Part shown: in pieces, positions 22,201 to 37,200 of the stretch
How the letters are laid out: the number at the start of each line of letters is the position of its first letter
How positions within the stretch are numbered: the first letter of the stretch is position 1
From: Taxillus chinensis
Lineage: Eukaryota > Streptophyta > Magnoliopsida > Santalales > Loranthaceae
Assembly: GCA_023512835.1 (NCBI GenBank)
Contig: CM042084.1
Span: 43,385,609 to 43,449,608, forward strand
Direction: 5' to 3'
Length of the DNA: 64,000 nucleotides
The notes under the pieces: model-generated
Seen by the model: the letters and a program-made list of their open reading frames with translations, nothing else
What the model was told of the DNA's origin: nothing
The model's database searches: none
Translations under genes and position numbers: made by a program

Positions 22201-25200
22201 CTGCAATCCCTTTCTTGTATAAACTTTTTTCGGTTTCAAATATTTTGTCTTCGTGAATAATTATTCTCGCATATTTAATGAAAAATTGAACTGAAATTTT
22301 CTTTTGTTTTTAATACTTCAATTATGAAATTCAAAATTAGTTTCAGGTTTTTATTAAATACTTGCGATCTAATAATGCCAAGGAATATCTGAGTATCTCT
22401 TTTGGATTTCAATCCTTTCTTGTCTCTCATGGTATTGTGCATCAAAAATCTTATCCATATACTCCTCAACAAAACAGAATTATCAAACGGAAGAATTATC
22501 ATTTACTTAATGTTGCCCGATGTTTGTTTTTGCATATACAACTTCTTAAATCTTTATAAATTTTGCCGTTCTTATAACTTATTATTTAATTAACTGTATT
22601 TCTTCATTTGTCCTACGTGAATGCATTCCTTACTCCATTCTTCATCCTAATATTCCTCTTTTCTCTCTTTCACTTCATGTCTTTGGTTGTGCTTGTTTTA
22701 TGTAATGCCTTGGACCTGATCGTGATAAGTTGGATTTCCGTTCTATTAAGTGTGTTTTCATTGGTTATTCTCGCACTCAAAAAGAATATCAGTATTACAA
22801 CCCCTCGACTGGTCGCATCTATGTCTTTATTGATATCACTTTTCATGAGGATAAATCCTATTATGCTTCTTCCTCACATAGCTAACCTACTCCACCAGTT
22901 ATTCCATTTTCCATTCCTCCAGTTGTCTCCTCCTAAGTCTACTTCGACTGATCCAAGTCTCCGATCTTTTCACCAATTCATTGGGCACATGTATCATTGT
23001 AGGCCTCAAGCTCCTAAAGTTCCACATCAATTGATGCTTCATTTTTCGATCCGACTCTGGATCATAACCTTCCTATTGCTCAACATAAAGGTACTCGTTC
23101 TTGTAGTGGTCACCTTCTTGACCATTTTGTTTCTTATACTTAGAGATGTAAATGAACCAAACGTTCATAAACAAACTCGCGTTCGACTCAATAAAAGATC
23201 GTTTATGTTTGTTCGTTAAGAATAGTATCAGTCGTGAACAGTTCGCAAACATCATTGTTATATTCATGAATATGTTCGCAAATGTTCACAAACAAGTGTT
23301 AACAAACAATTCGTGAATATTTTTCGTATTCGTAAAAATTATTTGTAAACAAAAAATTAACAAAACAATAAATATGTATAAAAATTATTTTATTAAATAT
23401 AAATATATTTTTATTAAATATAATTTAATAAACATATAATTTTATATTATTATTAAATAAAAAAATTTTTTTATTTATTTGCTTATTATTACTATTATTA
23501 TAATATTTTTCATGAACTATATACAATAATTATTTAAACATATTAAATAAAAATAATACAATCTAACAGTTAATTAATTATACTTCTTTGAATAAGTTTA
23601 CGGTATAGATTTTTTTTTTGTAAATTTTTACGATTTTATAATTGTATTCAGTAACGTTCGTGAATAAATTTGTAAACGCATGTTCATGAACTATTTGTGA
23701 ACAACGTAGTAACGCTCGTGAATAGTTCGTGAACATCATAATTTAAGACTCGTGTTCGGTTCGGTTCATTAATAAATAGTAACGAACATGTTCGAACATC
23801 TTACTACTCGGCTCGACTCGATTCGTTTGCAGCCCTACTTATACTAGTCATGTCCGCTCTCGGTATCTTATGTCTCACTTTGCCTCCACTGCCAAGTTAT
23901 CACCTTGTTTCTCTACTTTTGTTTCCTCTATTTCTTCTCTGGTTATAACTCACAGTATTGCTAAAGCTCTTGCTCATCCTAGGTGACGCCAAACCATAAA
24001 CAATGAGATGCAGGCTCTTCATACTAATGCCACATTAGATCTCACCCAATTACCCACTAATAAACATTTTGGGTGCTGATGAATCTTCACTGTGAACGTC
24101 CATCTTTATGGTTTCCTTGAACGACTAAAGGCTCGCCTAGTCGCAAAGGACTATACCCAAACTTATGTTGTTGATTTTAATGATACATTTTCTCCTGTTG
24201 CCAAAATTTCATCCATTTGAGTGTTTATTTTCTTAATTATTCATTATAACTAAACCCTTTACCAACTTGATGTGAAGAATGTCTTTCCATATGGTGATCT
24301 TGCCAAGGAGGTTTATATAGAGCAATCACCTAATTTTGTTGCTTAGGAGGAGAATCTTATATGTCGTCTTTGTAAAGCTCTCTCTATGGATTAAAACAGG
24401 TCTTCTCGGACTTGGTTTGGCAAGTTTAGCGATGCTCTCCTCCACTTTGGCCTCCTCTAATGTGGTGTTGATTGTTCTGTATTTAGTTCCTCCTGCAGGT
24501 GGTATTCTCTTGGTTTGGTTCTCTATGGTGATAATATTATTATTACTAGTAGTGACAAGGTGGGTATTCAGTGGTTAAAGCATTTTCAGCAATCCGAGTT
24601 TTGCACAAAGGACCTGGACTACTTACGTTATTTCTTGGGCATCGAAGTGGCTTATTCTGATCAGTCAATCTCTTTGTCACAACGGAAATGTTCTTGATAT
24701 ACTTAATGAGATTGGATACTTGGAGGCAAAACCTATTGATTCTCGTATGGATTCGAATGTCAGATTGAATTCTGAACATCATGACTTACTCCAGAATCCT
24801 ATTTAATACCAAAGGCTCGTTAAAAAGATTAATTATTTAACAGTCACCAAACCAAATATTTCTTTTGCTAGGAGTACAATAAGTCAATTTATGAGTACTC
24901 CTTGTACTACTCACTAGCATGCAGCCTTACGAATTGTAAAATACTTAAAGGGCACACCTGGAGAGGGTCTTCTATTTACCAACCATGGTAATCTTAACAT
25001 ACATAGTTATTCTGATATTGATTGGGTAGGATGTCCAATTTATCGGAGATCCATTACAAGTTACTATGTGCTTCTTGGTGGAAATCTTGTAGCGTGAAAG
25101 AATAAAAACATGTGATGTCAAGATCTAGTGCTAAAGCTAAGTACAGGAGTATAGTACATGTAGAAAGTGAACTGACGTGGTTGGAGATGTTGCTATCAAA

Positions 25201-28200
25201 AATTAACTTACCTTCTCAGTATCCCCTCCATATTGCATTGTGATAGTCAATCTGTATTCACGTTGCTTTCAATCTAGTGTTTCACAAACAAACAAAGCAT
25301 ATTGACATTGACTGTCATTTTGTACGTGAAAAAGTACATAATAAAACAATTGAGCTAGCACACACCCAAACCAAAAATCAACTTGCTAATATCTTTACTA
25401 AATCTTTAAGGGATAATCATATGAGTTGCCTTTGTACCAAGTTGGGACTATCTGATGTATACACTCCAACTTGAGAGTGTTGGAGAGCAATGGTAGTTTA
25501 GTCCTTTCACATTAATGTAATACACTATATATGTATGCCTCACACCATCGTATGAAGATATTAAATATATCTTCTAATATCATTATTAACAACTTTATGA
25601 GTTGTTGTCATTATTATTATTATTACTTTTTAATATTTACAATATTGTTGAAATTTAAAACCAATTCAAACAGACGAACCGACACCGAAAACCGATAATT
25701 TTCTATATTTGTTATTTTTCTAAACCGAAAGCATTTGGTTCCAACTGATATTCACTCCTATAAAAAACTTTCTTTCAACACCCAAGTCAACCCAAAAGAA
25801 CACAAAAAGGAAAAGAGATCATATGAAGTTTTCGATTGAGCATTACAGTAATTTATCGCAATAGTGCATTTTCCCCTTCTGTCTGGACTCTGTCTGACAT
25901 AGTGAAACCACATACTTGGCCTGCATCAATACAGAGAGCATATGAGAAACCTTAACATGTTAATTGAAAATTTCATAATCAAAAACCAAGTTTTGTAGGA
26001 AATTTCCCAAAACCATACCAGTCAATCACCATCAACCCTTCCACAATGTGACATGACATATCAATAACATGTTAATCAGATAGTTTGATTCATAACTGAT
26101 CACGGGATATTTGTAAAATTACTTTCTTTCTTCCCCTTTAATTTGCTATCTTAAATGACTTGGCATCTAGTTAGTGCTTCAAATTTATTTGTAGAATATA
26201 TAAATAATGCCAGTCATGCCTGCCTTTGTGGGTTGAATTTCCATTATTTTTATTTTTACTTTTAGGGTGTTTGAGGCTTGTAAATCAGCATGGTCACATA
26301 TCATGCTGCTTCAACCTTTGATTTTGGAATGGAGAACTCCTACTCCTCAAAACAAGGAATGAATACCTCTCTTTTCTTCAAAATCAATTGAACAACCTAC
26401 TGCCACTGTTTGTGATCACAGTTCAAACATTTAGTGCGAAGCCATAATTAACCATTACAAATCCTTCCCTTAAGGTGATGACAATTGGGAGCGTGCTCTA
26501 AGGATTAAGATGGAAAAATCAGTTCTCATCTAAATGAAGGTATGTCAATTGATTTTCCATCTTAGATGAAAACCAATTTTTTCCCCTTTCAATCCATTTT
26601 GCCCCCCTAGTACAAACAAGGTATTACTGTATGGTTTCTTCAGGGGAAATATATATATCATTTTAAGGCTATAAAGGAATCAAGCCGAATAATGAGCTGT
26701 TTGTGTTGTTTGTTTAACTTTTAAACAAACTGAACCGAACTCAAGCTTCATATGAAACTGTTTACGAACGGTTTGTTAATATTTGTGAATGGTTTTTTTT
26801 TTTTTGAGAAGTAACAAAAGAATAAGAAACAACAAACGAACAACATCCAGCTCAAGAAACACCTATCAACAACATCCACAATACAAGAAAAACATAAACC
26901 CGAGGCAGAGAGCCACCCAAGAAGAGAACGCAAGACACAGGCTTTAAGCTCCACCATGCAAAGCACGCAATTATCAAACAGCCTAGCATTCCGCTCGCGC
27001 CAAAGACACCACAAGATACAATGAGGAATAACACACCAAAGTGGCGACCGGCAACCCACACAACCAGCCCAGAGAAAAAATAAATCAACCACACCTTGAG
27101 GCATCACCCAAGGAAACCCAAACAAACCAAGAAACATGTCCCAAAACTTCCGAACAAACAGGCAATGAAGAAAAATGTGATCAATAGATTCAACGTCCGC
27201 CTGACACAAGAAACAACGGCTAACCACCACCATACCACACGGCGCAAGTTGTCCGCCGTAAGGATCCTCCCAAACACTGCAGACCAAACAAAAAAACTCA
27301 CTCGAGGAGGGACCGGAACCTTCCAGACCAACCTCCACGGAAAGCAAGGAGGGGTGGCCAGGGTAAGGAGAGAATATAAGGACCGTACACTAAAGCTAAC
27401 CGTCGGAGCATGACGCCAAGACAACGGTCCAGCCAGTCCGGGAGGAGCGACTGGAATACAAAAGAGCAAAGAAGGAGGAAAAAAATTCCAACTCCCAATC
27501 CTGGGCCGGACGCAAAAAAAGACACCTCCCAATGCAAGGAATCCCCACGAGCTTGTAGAAAATCAGCCACACAACCATCCCTACGACAAGCAAGACGGTA
27601 TAACTCCGGATAAGCCTCCCTCAAAGGCACCTGACCACACCAAATATCATCCCAAAACCGAATAGAGGAGCCATCCCCCACAACATAAGCCACCAACTAA
27701 GAGAAGGAATCCCATCACGAACGAATAGCCTTCCAACAACCCACCCCATGAGGACCACACGAGACCCGAGACATCCAACCCCCCTCCAGGGCACCAAATT
27801 TCACCACAATCACTTGCCGCCACAAGGCAGCCCTCTCAAGCCCGAACCGCCAAAGCCACTTACCAAGAAGCCCCACCCCATGTAATTGGTTTATTAACAC
27901 ATGTTTATTATTCACAAACCATCATGGGCTTTCTTCCCAAACTGCTTCATGTGATCATGCCAATAATCTAAAGCTATTTCTCCTACATCCTAGCCAGGCA
28001 ACCGTATCTAAAAAGAAACTATATAAATTAGCTCGTGCACTAGGAAAAAGGAAGGCAATTTAATCCAAAAATTTATGCTTAACAATCATGATAATTCCTA
28101 GGAATAATCCCAGGACTCCATTTGTTCACATTTGTTAACCTTATGCCTTGGTTTCTATTACCACCACCATCAACCCCCTTTTTTCATTTTAATTAGGTCA

Positions 28201-31200
28201 ACCCCTATTCATTTATTAATGGGACTATTCTCTATTCCATTTCACCCTCTTGTGCTTTCTAAGAAAGTTATGTCAAAGGTTTTGAGAAGATAAGGAAATC
28301 ACTTTGTAATAACTAGTAGAAGCTTCCAAATACTTTAATCAACCAAACAAGTCATTACTATTCCTATCTTATTTTTTAAGCACTTTAATCACTTCCAAAT
28401 GGCAGGAAGAAGCCTCCAAATATTTCACTACAGCCAAGCAAGTAATGTTACTTTTGCTATCTTACTTTCTGAAGCACTTTAACTGCTTAGGACATTTGAC
28501 ATGCTGGCTATATCAATCATGCACCCCTTAAAATAAAAACACTTCTTAAATTAATTTATTTCTGGAATTAAAAGACTCAATCTTTATGCATAGATCCTTC
28601 TCCCTTGCCTTTTAAATTTCAAACTACCTCTCAATGTTATTTATCACTAGTGGATAGTTTTACTTGTTCTGCATGGATTTTCTCACTGTGCTTTGCACAT
28701 CTACATAGCTAATTTACCTGTTCCACATGGCTTTCTACATAAGGGAGTTGAATTAAACATTTTTCAAGTCCATACACAGCTCAATAGAGTTGTGTTGTGA
28801 AAGACATACAAATATCACTATAGAAAACATTAATTCTTATGAGAGGTTTGACATAAAAATGGGATATGAGATGACAACATAAAATACTATTTTAAAAGTG
28901 TCCTTTTGATGTTCTAAACTCAAAAGGATATCTTTTCACTAAAGGTGGCAAATAGAAAATATATATCAAAATAACATCATTTCATATTCACCGCGCGACA
29001 CGTGAAGGCAAAAACTGTCCTTTTTGATTTCCATGGGATGGGCTTCTGTTGTCCTCTGCCCAAGACTGGTTCTAGCGACGCATGACACACGCACGAAGTA
29101 GGGTGATGCGAAGGCAACATTCGGCTCATGGCGGCTTCTGGCGTTCACGACGTCGACCAGGCATTTCCGAGTGTCATCCGTGTGGAATCGAAGACCATCG
29201 AGGTGAAGCTACTCGGGTGGGCGATTCGAATCTTGGAACGCAGCCGGATATGGGTAAGTGTTGTCTTAATCAGTCGGGTCGTTGTGTCCTGGCTGGGCTC
29301 CGTCCTAGTGGAGATGGCCGGCCTTCCTATGGCCCAATTCAAGGTTCGTTCGTCTCGCGAGGGCGCCACGGTCTTCCTGGATCCGACGTGACAATTGAAA
29401 CAAGAGCTTCTTTTCCTTCTCTACCATTGGCCCGTCCCGATCTAAGGGGACACTTTTCATTCTGCTGGTCGCGGTGCTCATGGGTGGACTAGGTTGCGCA
29501 ACTTGTTAGCCGGGATGATGAGTGATCGTTGGGGTGGCGGCGGTGTGGCAGAGATCCAAGCGGGCACATCCGCACGCGTTTCTACGCATGGCTCCAGGAG
29601 GATGGTGTCCAGGAACGTAGACCACGGACTGGCACCGGCACGCAGCATCGACACATGCAGGTTCGTTGACTTGTCCCTCCAAGTGAAGCTTGGCATTGGG
29701 GATAGCAGCGACTGGTTCATCGTTGAAGCGAGTGTGGTCCCCCAGCAATTGGCGGGTGTTGACGCCTCTCTTTCGGCGTCTCCTCTTGTAGAGGTTCCTA
29801 AACACCTACGACCATCTGGATCGGGAGAGGGGGCGAAGGGGTCTTTGGGGCCATCCTCCCCGGAGCCAGTGCTTGTTGGAAAGGTTGGTGCCGGGGTCCT
29901 CTCTTGGGGGTTGCCTTGAGCATGGCGGTTTGAGCTTGGGGAGGGCAGCAGGCGACGCCCTCCCATAGCTGAGCATGCCCAGGCAGTTGGGGTATGGGTG
30001 GGGGACTCTCCATTGGGGCCTATGTCTGTTGACTTTGTCGGCAACTATGGTGGACGTCTTCTGGCTAGTGGGGACTGTCCGGTTGTGCTGGCAGTCAGTG
30101 CAGGGGCTGATGGGACTGTCTCACAAGGGGGGCTGTGATCCGTTTGGGAGGGGTGGCATCCTGTTTGCAGAAGATGGGGAGGCCGGCTGTGCATCTGTTG
30201 GTGCACTGGTGGCGCTACCGGGGGAGGATCCAATGGGTGGGTAGGCCGTTCCGCCTCTAGTTGTTGTGGATCCGCTCCTTGCTGCCTTCTCGGGGCCTCT
30301 TTGTCACCCATCGGAGTCGGGGTGGGTGTTGCGGAGGCATAAGGCCATTGGCAAGGTGCTAGGGTCAATTATGAGGGGTTTGAACCTGCTATAGCTTATT
30401 TGTTGCGGGCTATTGAGGCTCGATATCTTGTCCGGAAGGTTACTACCCCTTCTCGGCAAGCCACAAGCACGGGGCCTAAAGGTATGCAGGAGCTGAAACG
30501 GCTTGCTTCTTCAATTAATTATGGTGTAGGAGCTTCTCGGTTTCAAAGGAGGGGCGAGGGACTGGTTTGGCTTTTCGGGGGGACCTTAAGTTGACCCAAT
30601 GAATCTAAAAATCCTATCATGGAATGTGCGGGGGCTCTATGCTAAGGCAAAGTGTCTTTGCCTTAGCAATTTGTTTCAGGAATGAAAGGCTGACATCATT
30701 TGTATGCAGAAGACTAAGTTGGAGTTTGTGACGACAGACTTCCTGCAGCTTTTGTGGCGCTGCCGCTTTGTGGATTGGTTGTTTCTTGGCTCTGTGGGGG
30801 CAGCTAATAGCATTCTTTTGATGTGGGATAGTCGTTTTGTTCACAAGCTGAATGAGGTTGTGGGTCAGTTTTTGGTGTTTTGCAAGTTTCAGAATATTGG
30901 AGACCTTTATGTGTGGATGTTCTCTGGGGTGTATGGTCCTCATCTTGTTAGTGATAGGCGACTGCTGTGGGATGAGCTTACCGGATTGCATTCTTGGTGG
31001 GGGTGCCATGGTGTCTTGGGGAGGATTTCAATGTGGTGCGCTTCCCCTTTGAGAAGACGGGTTCGACGGATTTTTCTCCTTCAATGGTTAGCTTCTTTGA
31101 GTTTATTGATGTTATGGGCTTTGTTGATCTTCTGTTGGTTGGAGGGGCTTTCACGTTGTCCAACAACCGCGTTGAGCCTTCTTTTTCTCGGCTTGATTGG

Positions 31201-34200
31201 TTTTCGTTCTCCTGTGGAGTGGGCTAGGGAGTACATCCATCTTCATTAGTCGAGGCTGAGTCGGTGGTGTTCTGATCATTTTCCGATTCTCTTAGCATGT
31301 GGTCCTTTGCCGCCATGTCATCGACCTTTCCGGTTTGAGAACATATGGTGGTTGGCTAATGGGTTTGTAAATCGGATTCGGACCTGATGGGACTCGTACC
31401 AATTGGAGGGGACTCCAAGCCACGTGCTTGCCTCCAAGCTCAAGTTGTTGAAGAGGAATTTGAAACTATGGAATGCTACTGTTTTTGGACAGGTTGGCAT
31501 TCGAAAGCACACTTTGATGGTGGAGTTGAGTACTCTTGATGAGGTGGCCCTGCTCCAACTTCGGAGGCAGAAAGAGAGTGTAAGGTGGTGTTAGCCTCTT
31601 CTCTTGAGTACTTACTATTGATGGATGAGATTTCTTAGTGGCAAAAATCTTGGGCCCTGTGGCTTCTTGAGGGGGACAAAAACTCCAAGTTTTTTCATTG
31701 TATGGCTAATTCTCACAGGAATGCCAACATCATTAGCAGGCTGCACATCGACAACTGTGTCTCGTCATGTCAAAAGGATATCCAGGACCACATCATGGAG
31801 TTTCAGTCTCTTTTTAGGGAGGAGGCTCACCCCATCCCTCCTCTCGATGGGATCCAGTTTGATGCCCTTTCCGAGGAGGATTCCGTGCGGCTTGATCATA
31901 CGTTCAAGGAGGAGGAGATGACGGCTATGGTTCGTGGTTGTATGGGGGGATAAGGCCCCCGATCCGATGAATTTCCCTTGGCATTCTTTCAACACCGTTG
32001 GGATGTTTTACAGAGTGATGTCATGGGCATGTGTGCGGAGTTCCAGGAACATTATCGGTTCAAGCGAGTCTTAACGCGACTTTTGTGGCCCTCGTCCCCA
32101 AGAAGCCGGGGCGGCTGACTTAAGAGATTTTCAACCTATTAGTTTGGGGGGGTAACATGTATAAAATCATTTCTAATGTCCTTGCCACTTGGTTGAAGTC
32201 TATTTTGGGGAAGATTATTTCTCCCTCTCAGGATGCTTTTGCGGCCAGACAGCATATTCTAGATTTCGTTCTCATCGCGAACGAGTGTATTGATAGTCGC
32301 ATTAAAGATGCCCTTTCGAGTGTCTTGTGCAAGCTAGATTTGTAGAAGGCTTATGATCATGTGCATTGGAGTTTCCTCCTTTATGTTCTTTAGAGATGTG
32401 GCTTCTCAGCCAAGTAGAGGCGATGGATATCCTTTTGTATCTCCATTGGCCGCTTTTCGGTCCTTGTTAATAGCAGTCCCTGTGGGTTTTTCTCGAGTTC
32501 CCGCACCCTCCGACAAGGGGACCCATTGTCTCCCATGTTGTTTGTCCTTGTTATAAAGGCTTTTAGTTGCATGGTGGGTTGGGCCTCATCAGCTAGGCTT
32601 CTTTTAGGATTCTCGATTGGCTTCCTGAAAAGTGATCAACTTGTTTCCCATCTTTTGTTTGCTGATGATACTCTCGTGTTTTGCGAGGCGGACCCAGGGT
32701 AGTTGTTACATCTACGGTCCTTTCTTGTCTGGTTTGAGGCTGTTTCAGGGTTGCGTATTAATCTCAGTAAATCTGTTTTGGTTCCCGTTGGTGATGTACC
32801 TCAGTTATTGGAGTTGACTGATATCTTAGGGTGCCAAATTGCACAGCTTCCCCTATTGTATTTGGGTCTTCCATTGGGGGCATCTTTTAAGGCTACCACT
32901 ATTTGAGAGCCGGTTATTGAACGGATGGAGCGTCGTTTAGCCGGGTGAAAGCGCATTTACCTCTCAAAGGGAGGTCGGCTCATTTTGCTTAGGAGCACCC
33001 TTTCCATCTTGCCGACCTACTATCACTCTATTTTCGCTTCTTGTGACTATGGCTTCTCGGCTCGAGCGGATCCAAAGGACTTTCCTTTGGGGATCTGCCG
33101 TGAGTGTTCCGAAGATTCCTTTGGTGGCCTGGGATAGTGTGTGTCATCCTTTTTCTCATAGAGGCTTGGCCATTAAGGAGTTGCACTGATTTAATGCTTC
33201 TCTTCTTGGGAATGGTTGTGGCAGTTTGGAGTAAAGGCTATAAAGCGGGGGGCTTTGTGCCGGGAGGTTATTGCAGCAAAGTATGGGGTTGCCATGGGGA
33301 TGGATATCCTTAATGCCTCACGGCCCTCATGGCGTGGGGTAATGAAAATTCATCCATGCGAGATGGACTTTCTCTCGATTTGTGTGTTTGAGTTGGGGGA
33401 TGGTGCTTCTAGTTGTTTTTTGCATAATGTTTGTGCGGTGATTCTCCCTTGAAGCTTGTTTACCCGGAATTATTTCCGCTTGCATGTTCTCCTGATGCCT
33501 TAGTGGTCGATGTTCACTGTCGTTAGGGTCCTATCATGAAATGGGAGGTAACTTTTTTACGCGCTGCGCAAGATTGAGAATTAGAGACTTTCTCCTCTTT
33601 TTTTGACATGTTATATTCAGCTCCTGCGAGGTCGGGCATGGATAGGATGTGTTTGGTACTCTAATCGGGAGCGCAGCTACCAAGTCCGTAGCTTTTACTC
33701 CCTTTTCATGCCTACTCGGACCGAGCGCTTTCCTTGACAAGTGTGTTAGGAAGGCACAGTTCCATCTAGAGTTGCTTTCTTCGCTTGGACTGCGGTCTTG
33801 GGCAAGATTCTGACTGTTGACCATTTGAGGATGAGGGATTTTGCTCTTGTTAGCCAGTACTACTTGTGCGAGCCTTCCGCGGAGTGCATGGATCATCTAT
33901 TTCTTCATTGCCCTTATGCTCGAAGGTTGTGGAATATGGTCTTGGGCTTATTTGGCCTCCCGTGGTGATGCCTTCGTCTCTTCATGCCTTGTTTGCGTGT
34001 TGGCTAGAGGGTGTGGGGCGGCGTTCGGTGGTTTGGCAAGCCATCCCTCATTGTCTTTTGTGAAGTCTGTGGCGGGAGAGAAACACGTGTGTGATTGATG
34101 ACCAAGAATGGTTTGTTGCTGAGCTCTCTATTGTTTTTTTCGTTCTTTGGGGGACTAGTTGTATGCTTCGAGTGAGGTCTATTTTTCCTCCATGTGAGCA

Positions 34201-37200
34201 CGGTTCGAAGTATCGGGCGATACCGCTACGTATCGCCCGAGTCGGCTCGGTATCGGGAGGACCCGGTACGAGATCTCACCCCGGTACGAAGATATCGTGC
34301 GTCGGCTTCATCTCGCCTGTCTCGCTCGAGATCTCGGGCGAGAAGAAACGTACCGCGCGATGTCAAACCGAGACGCAAAGACATCACGGACGAAAATTTT
34401 CGTCCGTGATAAACGAAAATAATTGATACAAAAAATCAAATTACCTTTCTTCCTCCTCCACTCCTTTTTCGTCCGATTTTCTTTAAATCTTTCACGCCGA
34501 CGGCCAATCCTCCTCATCTTCTCTTCTTCCTCTTCTTCCTCGTCTTCTCTTCTTCGACGGAAACGCACGTGCGCTGCTTGCCGACCGTTGCGTGCTGCTG
34601 CCGACCGCTGCCATGCTGAGTGTCGCCGCCGGTGCTGCTGCCGCGCGAGTGTCGCCAACGCTGCCGAGTCGGATACTGCGTTCTTCGCGATCCTTCGAGG
34701 TGTGTGTGTTAGCGTAGCGTTTAGACTACACCGCAGACATACATTTATTTATTTATTTAGCGTAGCGTAGCGTAGCGTAGCGTTTAGACTACACCGCGAT
34801 CCTTCGAGGTGTGTGTGTGTTAGCGTAGCGTTTATTTATTTAATTTATTTAGTTAAATTCCATTAACACACATACATTTATTTATTTAGCACACCGACTA
34901 AATTTATTTAACACCTACCTAGGATTAAATTTATTTAGTATTTATTTAACACATAGCCTAGGACTAAATTTATTTAACACATACCCTAGGACTAAATTTA
35001 TTTAGTATTTATTTGTTCAAATACTAAATTCTTTAAAATATTTATACTGGTTTATATGTTTTAAAATCTAATTAAAACTATTTATATGTAAATTATTTAT
35101 TTATATGTTTGATTTAAAAATATTTATATCTAATCATATAAATAAACTTATAAATTAGTTTATTTATATAATTACATAAAAAACTTATTTTTAAGTTTAT
35201 ATGTAATTACATAAACTTATTTTAAATTTAGTCCTTAAATGTAAAATAAAATATATAATAATGAAATTAAAAATATTTAATACACAAACTGTAAATTGAA
35301 AAATATTTATTACGGTATAAATTAAAGTAAAAACATTTAATATGATATAAATTTAATATGATGTAAAGTTTATTTAGTTTTAATATCATATAAATTAACA
35401 ATAGATGTGTAAATTAAGTTAATTTATGATGACATATATATTTTTTTAATAAATTTAAGTAATAGATATTTTTGGAAGACTTATATATATAATTAGATAA
35501 TTTAATTAAATTTAAGAATATTTAATACAAACTGCTGTAAATTTAAAAATATTTATGATATAAATTAAATTAAAAATATTTAATATGGTATAAATTTAAT
35601 ACTAATTGATGAATATTTAATATCGTAAAAATTTACCATGGCATACATTTAATATTGATTGCTGAATATTTAATATGGTGTAAATTTAAATTATATATAT
35701 ATAATTAGACACTTTAAGAGTTATATTATTTAACAGTTGTGTTATTTAGTAAATTTATTAATTATAAATAGTTTTTTTTTAATTTACTCTACAATGACAT
35801 ATATGTTTTTTAGTGACCATTATAATTATATTTTAAGTAGTTAATTTTTTTTATTTTTCTTTTTTAAGATGTCGAATAAGCTACCAAGATATTGGTTGGG
35901 AACATGGTACAATTGTCTCACAAGATAAAAAGAAAATCCAGGCAATTATTGTTACAAAGTTGTTAGTGGAGGAATCACACGTTTGAAACAACATCTTGCT
36001 GGTGTACGGGGTGAGGTGGCGATGTGCACGAAGTGTCCTAGAGAGATTTCACAAATGATGAAGAAAGCTCTTAGTGAGGCTACACAGATGAGAGAGGCTC
36101 AAAAAAAGAAAAAAAGAACGGCTAGTAAACGACTTTACGGGACGAGGCCGAGTTTGAGCGCCAACCTCGACATTACATTGATGATTTTGATTGTGGTGAT
36201 TGGGGAGATGAAATGTCGAGACAAGAATAGGAACAAATGAGATATGCTATGGAACAGTCGAAGGATCGCATTTTATGAGAATGATGCTCGCAGGTTTTCT
36301 ACATCTGATATTGCAGGTCATCCCCTTCGACCTACACAGTTTAGTGTCGGGCCTTCTCAAGGTGGTTTTTCTGAAGGTGGTCCTTCTGCCCCCCCTCGCC
36401 GTACTTTCAGCGTACGAGATCCACGTAAAACTTCAGGTGCCGAATTAAGAGATATTGATCCCTACATATATAGGCCACAAAATGCAAAGCAAAAAAAGTT
36501 AAAAACTTCTTCTTTTAAAGAGAAGGCAAAGAAAATGGGAAAGGCAATATCAAAATTCTTTTACTTCAATGCAATACCATTTAATGCAGCAGACAGTGGT
36601 CCTTACTATCAAGTCATGATAGATACCATAGCTGAGTGTGGCCCAGGAGTGGTTGGTCCTACAGGATATCAAATTGCTGGGATTTTCTTGAATGAAGAGG
36701 TAGAAGAGTTGAAAAGCTATCTTGAGTCTATGAAAAGAAAGTGGCCGAAATATGGTTACACAATTATGTGTGATGGATGGTCATCGCAAAACAAACACCC
36801 CATCACGAACTTTATGATTTATTGTGATCGTGAAATGGTCTTTCATAAATCTGTTGACAACACTAATGCAGGATCAAGAACGGCTGACTACCTCTATAGG
36901 CTTATGGACAAGGTAGTGGAGGAAGTAGGTGAACAATATGTTGTTCAAATTGTCACAGATAATGAAGCTTCATATAAGGCGGCAGGCCTTAAATTGATGC
37001 AGAAGAGGAAACACTTGTTCTGGTCTCCATGTGCCGCTCACTGCATTGATTTGATACTGGAGGATATTGGGAAAATGAATAACGTAAAAGTTGTGATCAA
37101 CAATGCCCGTAAAATTACGAGCTTCATATATAACAGTGATGCTCTTGTTAACCTAATGAGGACGTTCACGGGTGATAGAGAGATCCTTAGGCCGGGAATC

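Larger units (their letters stand above)
19296..25760. mobile_element. hAT-like element filling intron 3, without transposase
   Basis: The left end TAGGGATGATCA and the reverse complement of the right end TAGGAGTGAATA form short imperfect terminal inverted repeats, both followed within about 20 bases by ACCAAAT. The flanks TGAAAAAC (19288-19295) and TAAAAAAC (25761-25768) are an 8-bp target duplication with one mismatch, the hAT size. Without the element and one duplication copy, intron 3 would be about 94 bp, a normal plant intron, which independently supports the boundaries. Both ends are rich in AAACCGA/AACCAA subterminal motifs. No transposase is visible; the interior is a CT-rich leader-like part (about 19480-19720), unassigned sequence, and a Copia element. 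Confidence 0.78.

Noticed and set aside
20749..25600. Target duplication for the Copia inside intron 3
   Set aside because: TATTT on the left and ACTTT on the right do not match well and the right LTR end is unclear, so no duplication is claimed.
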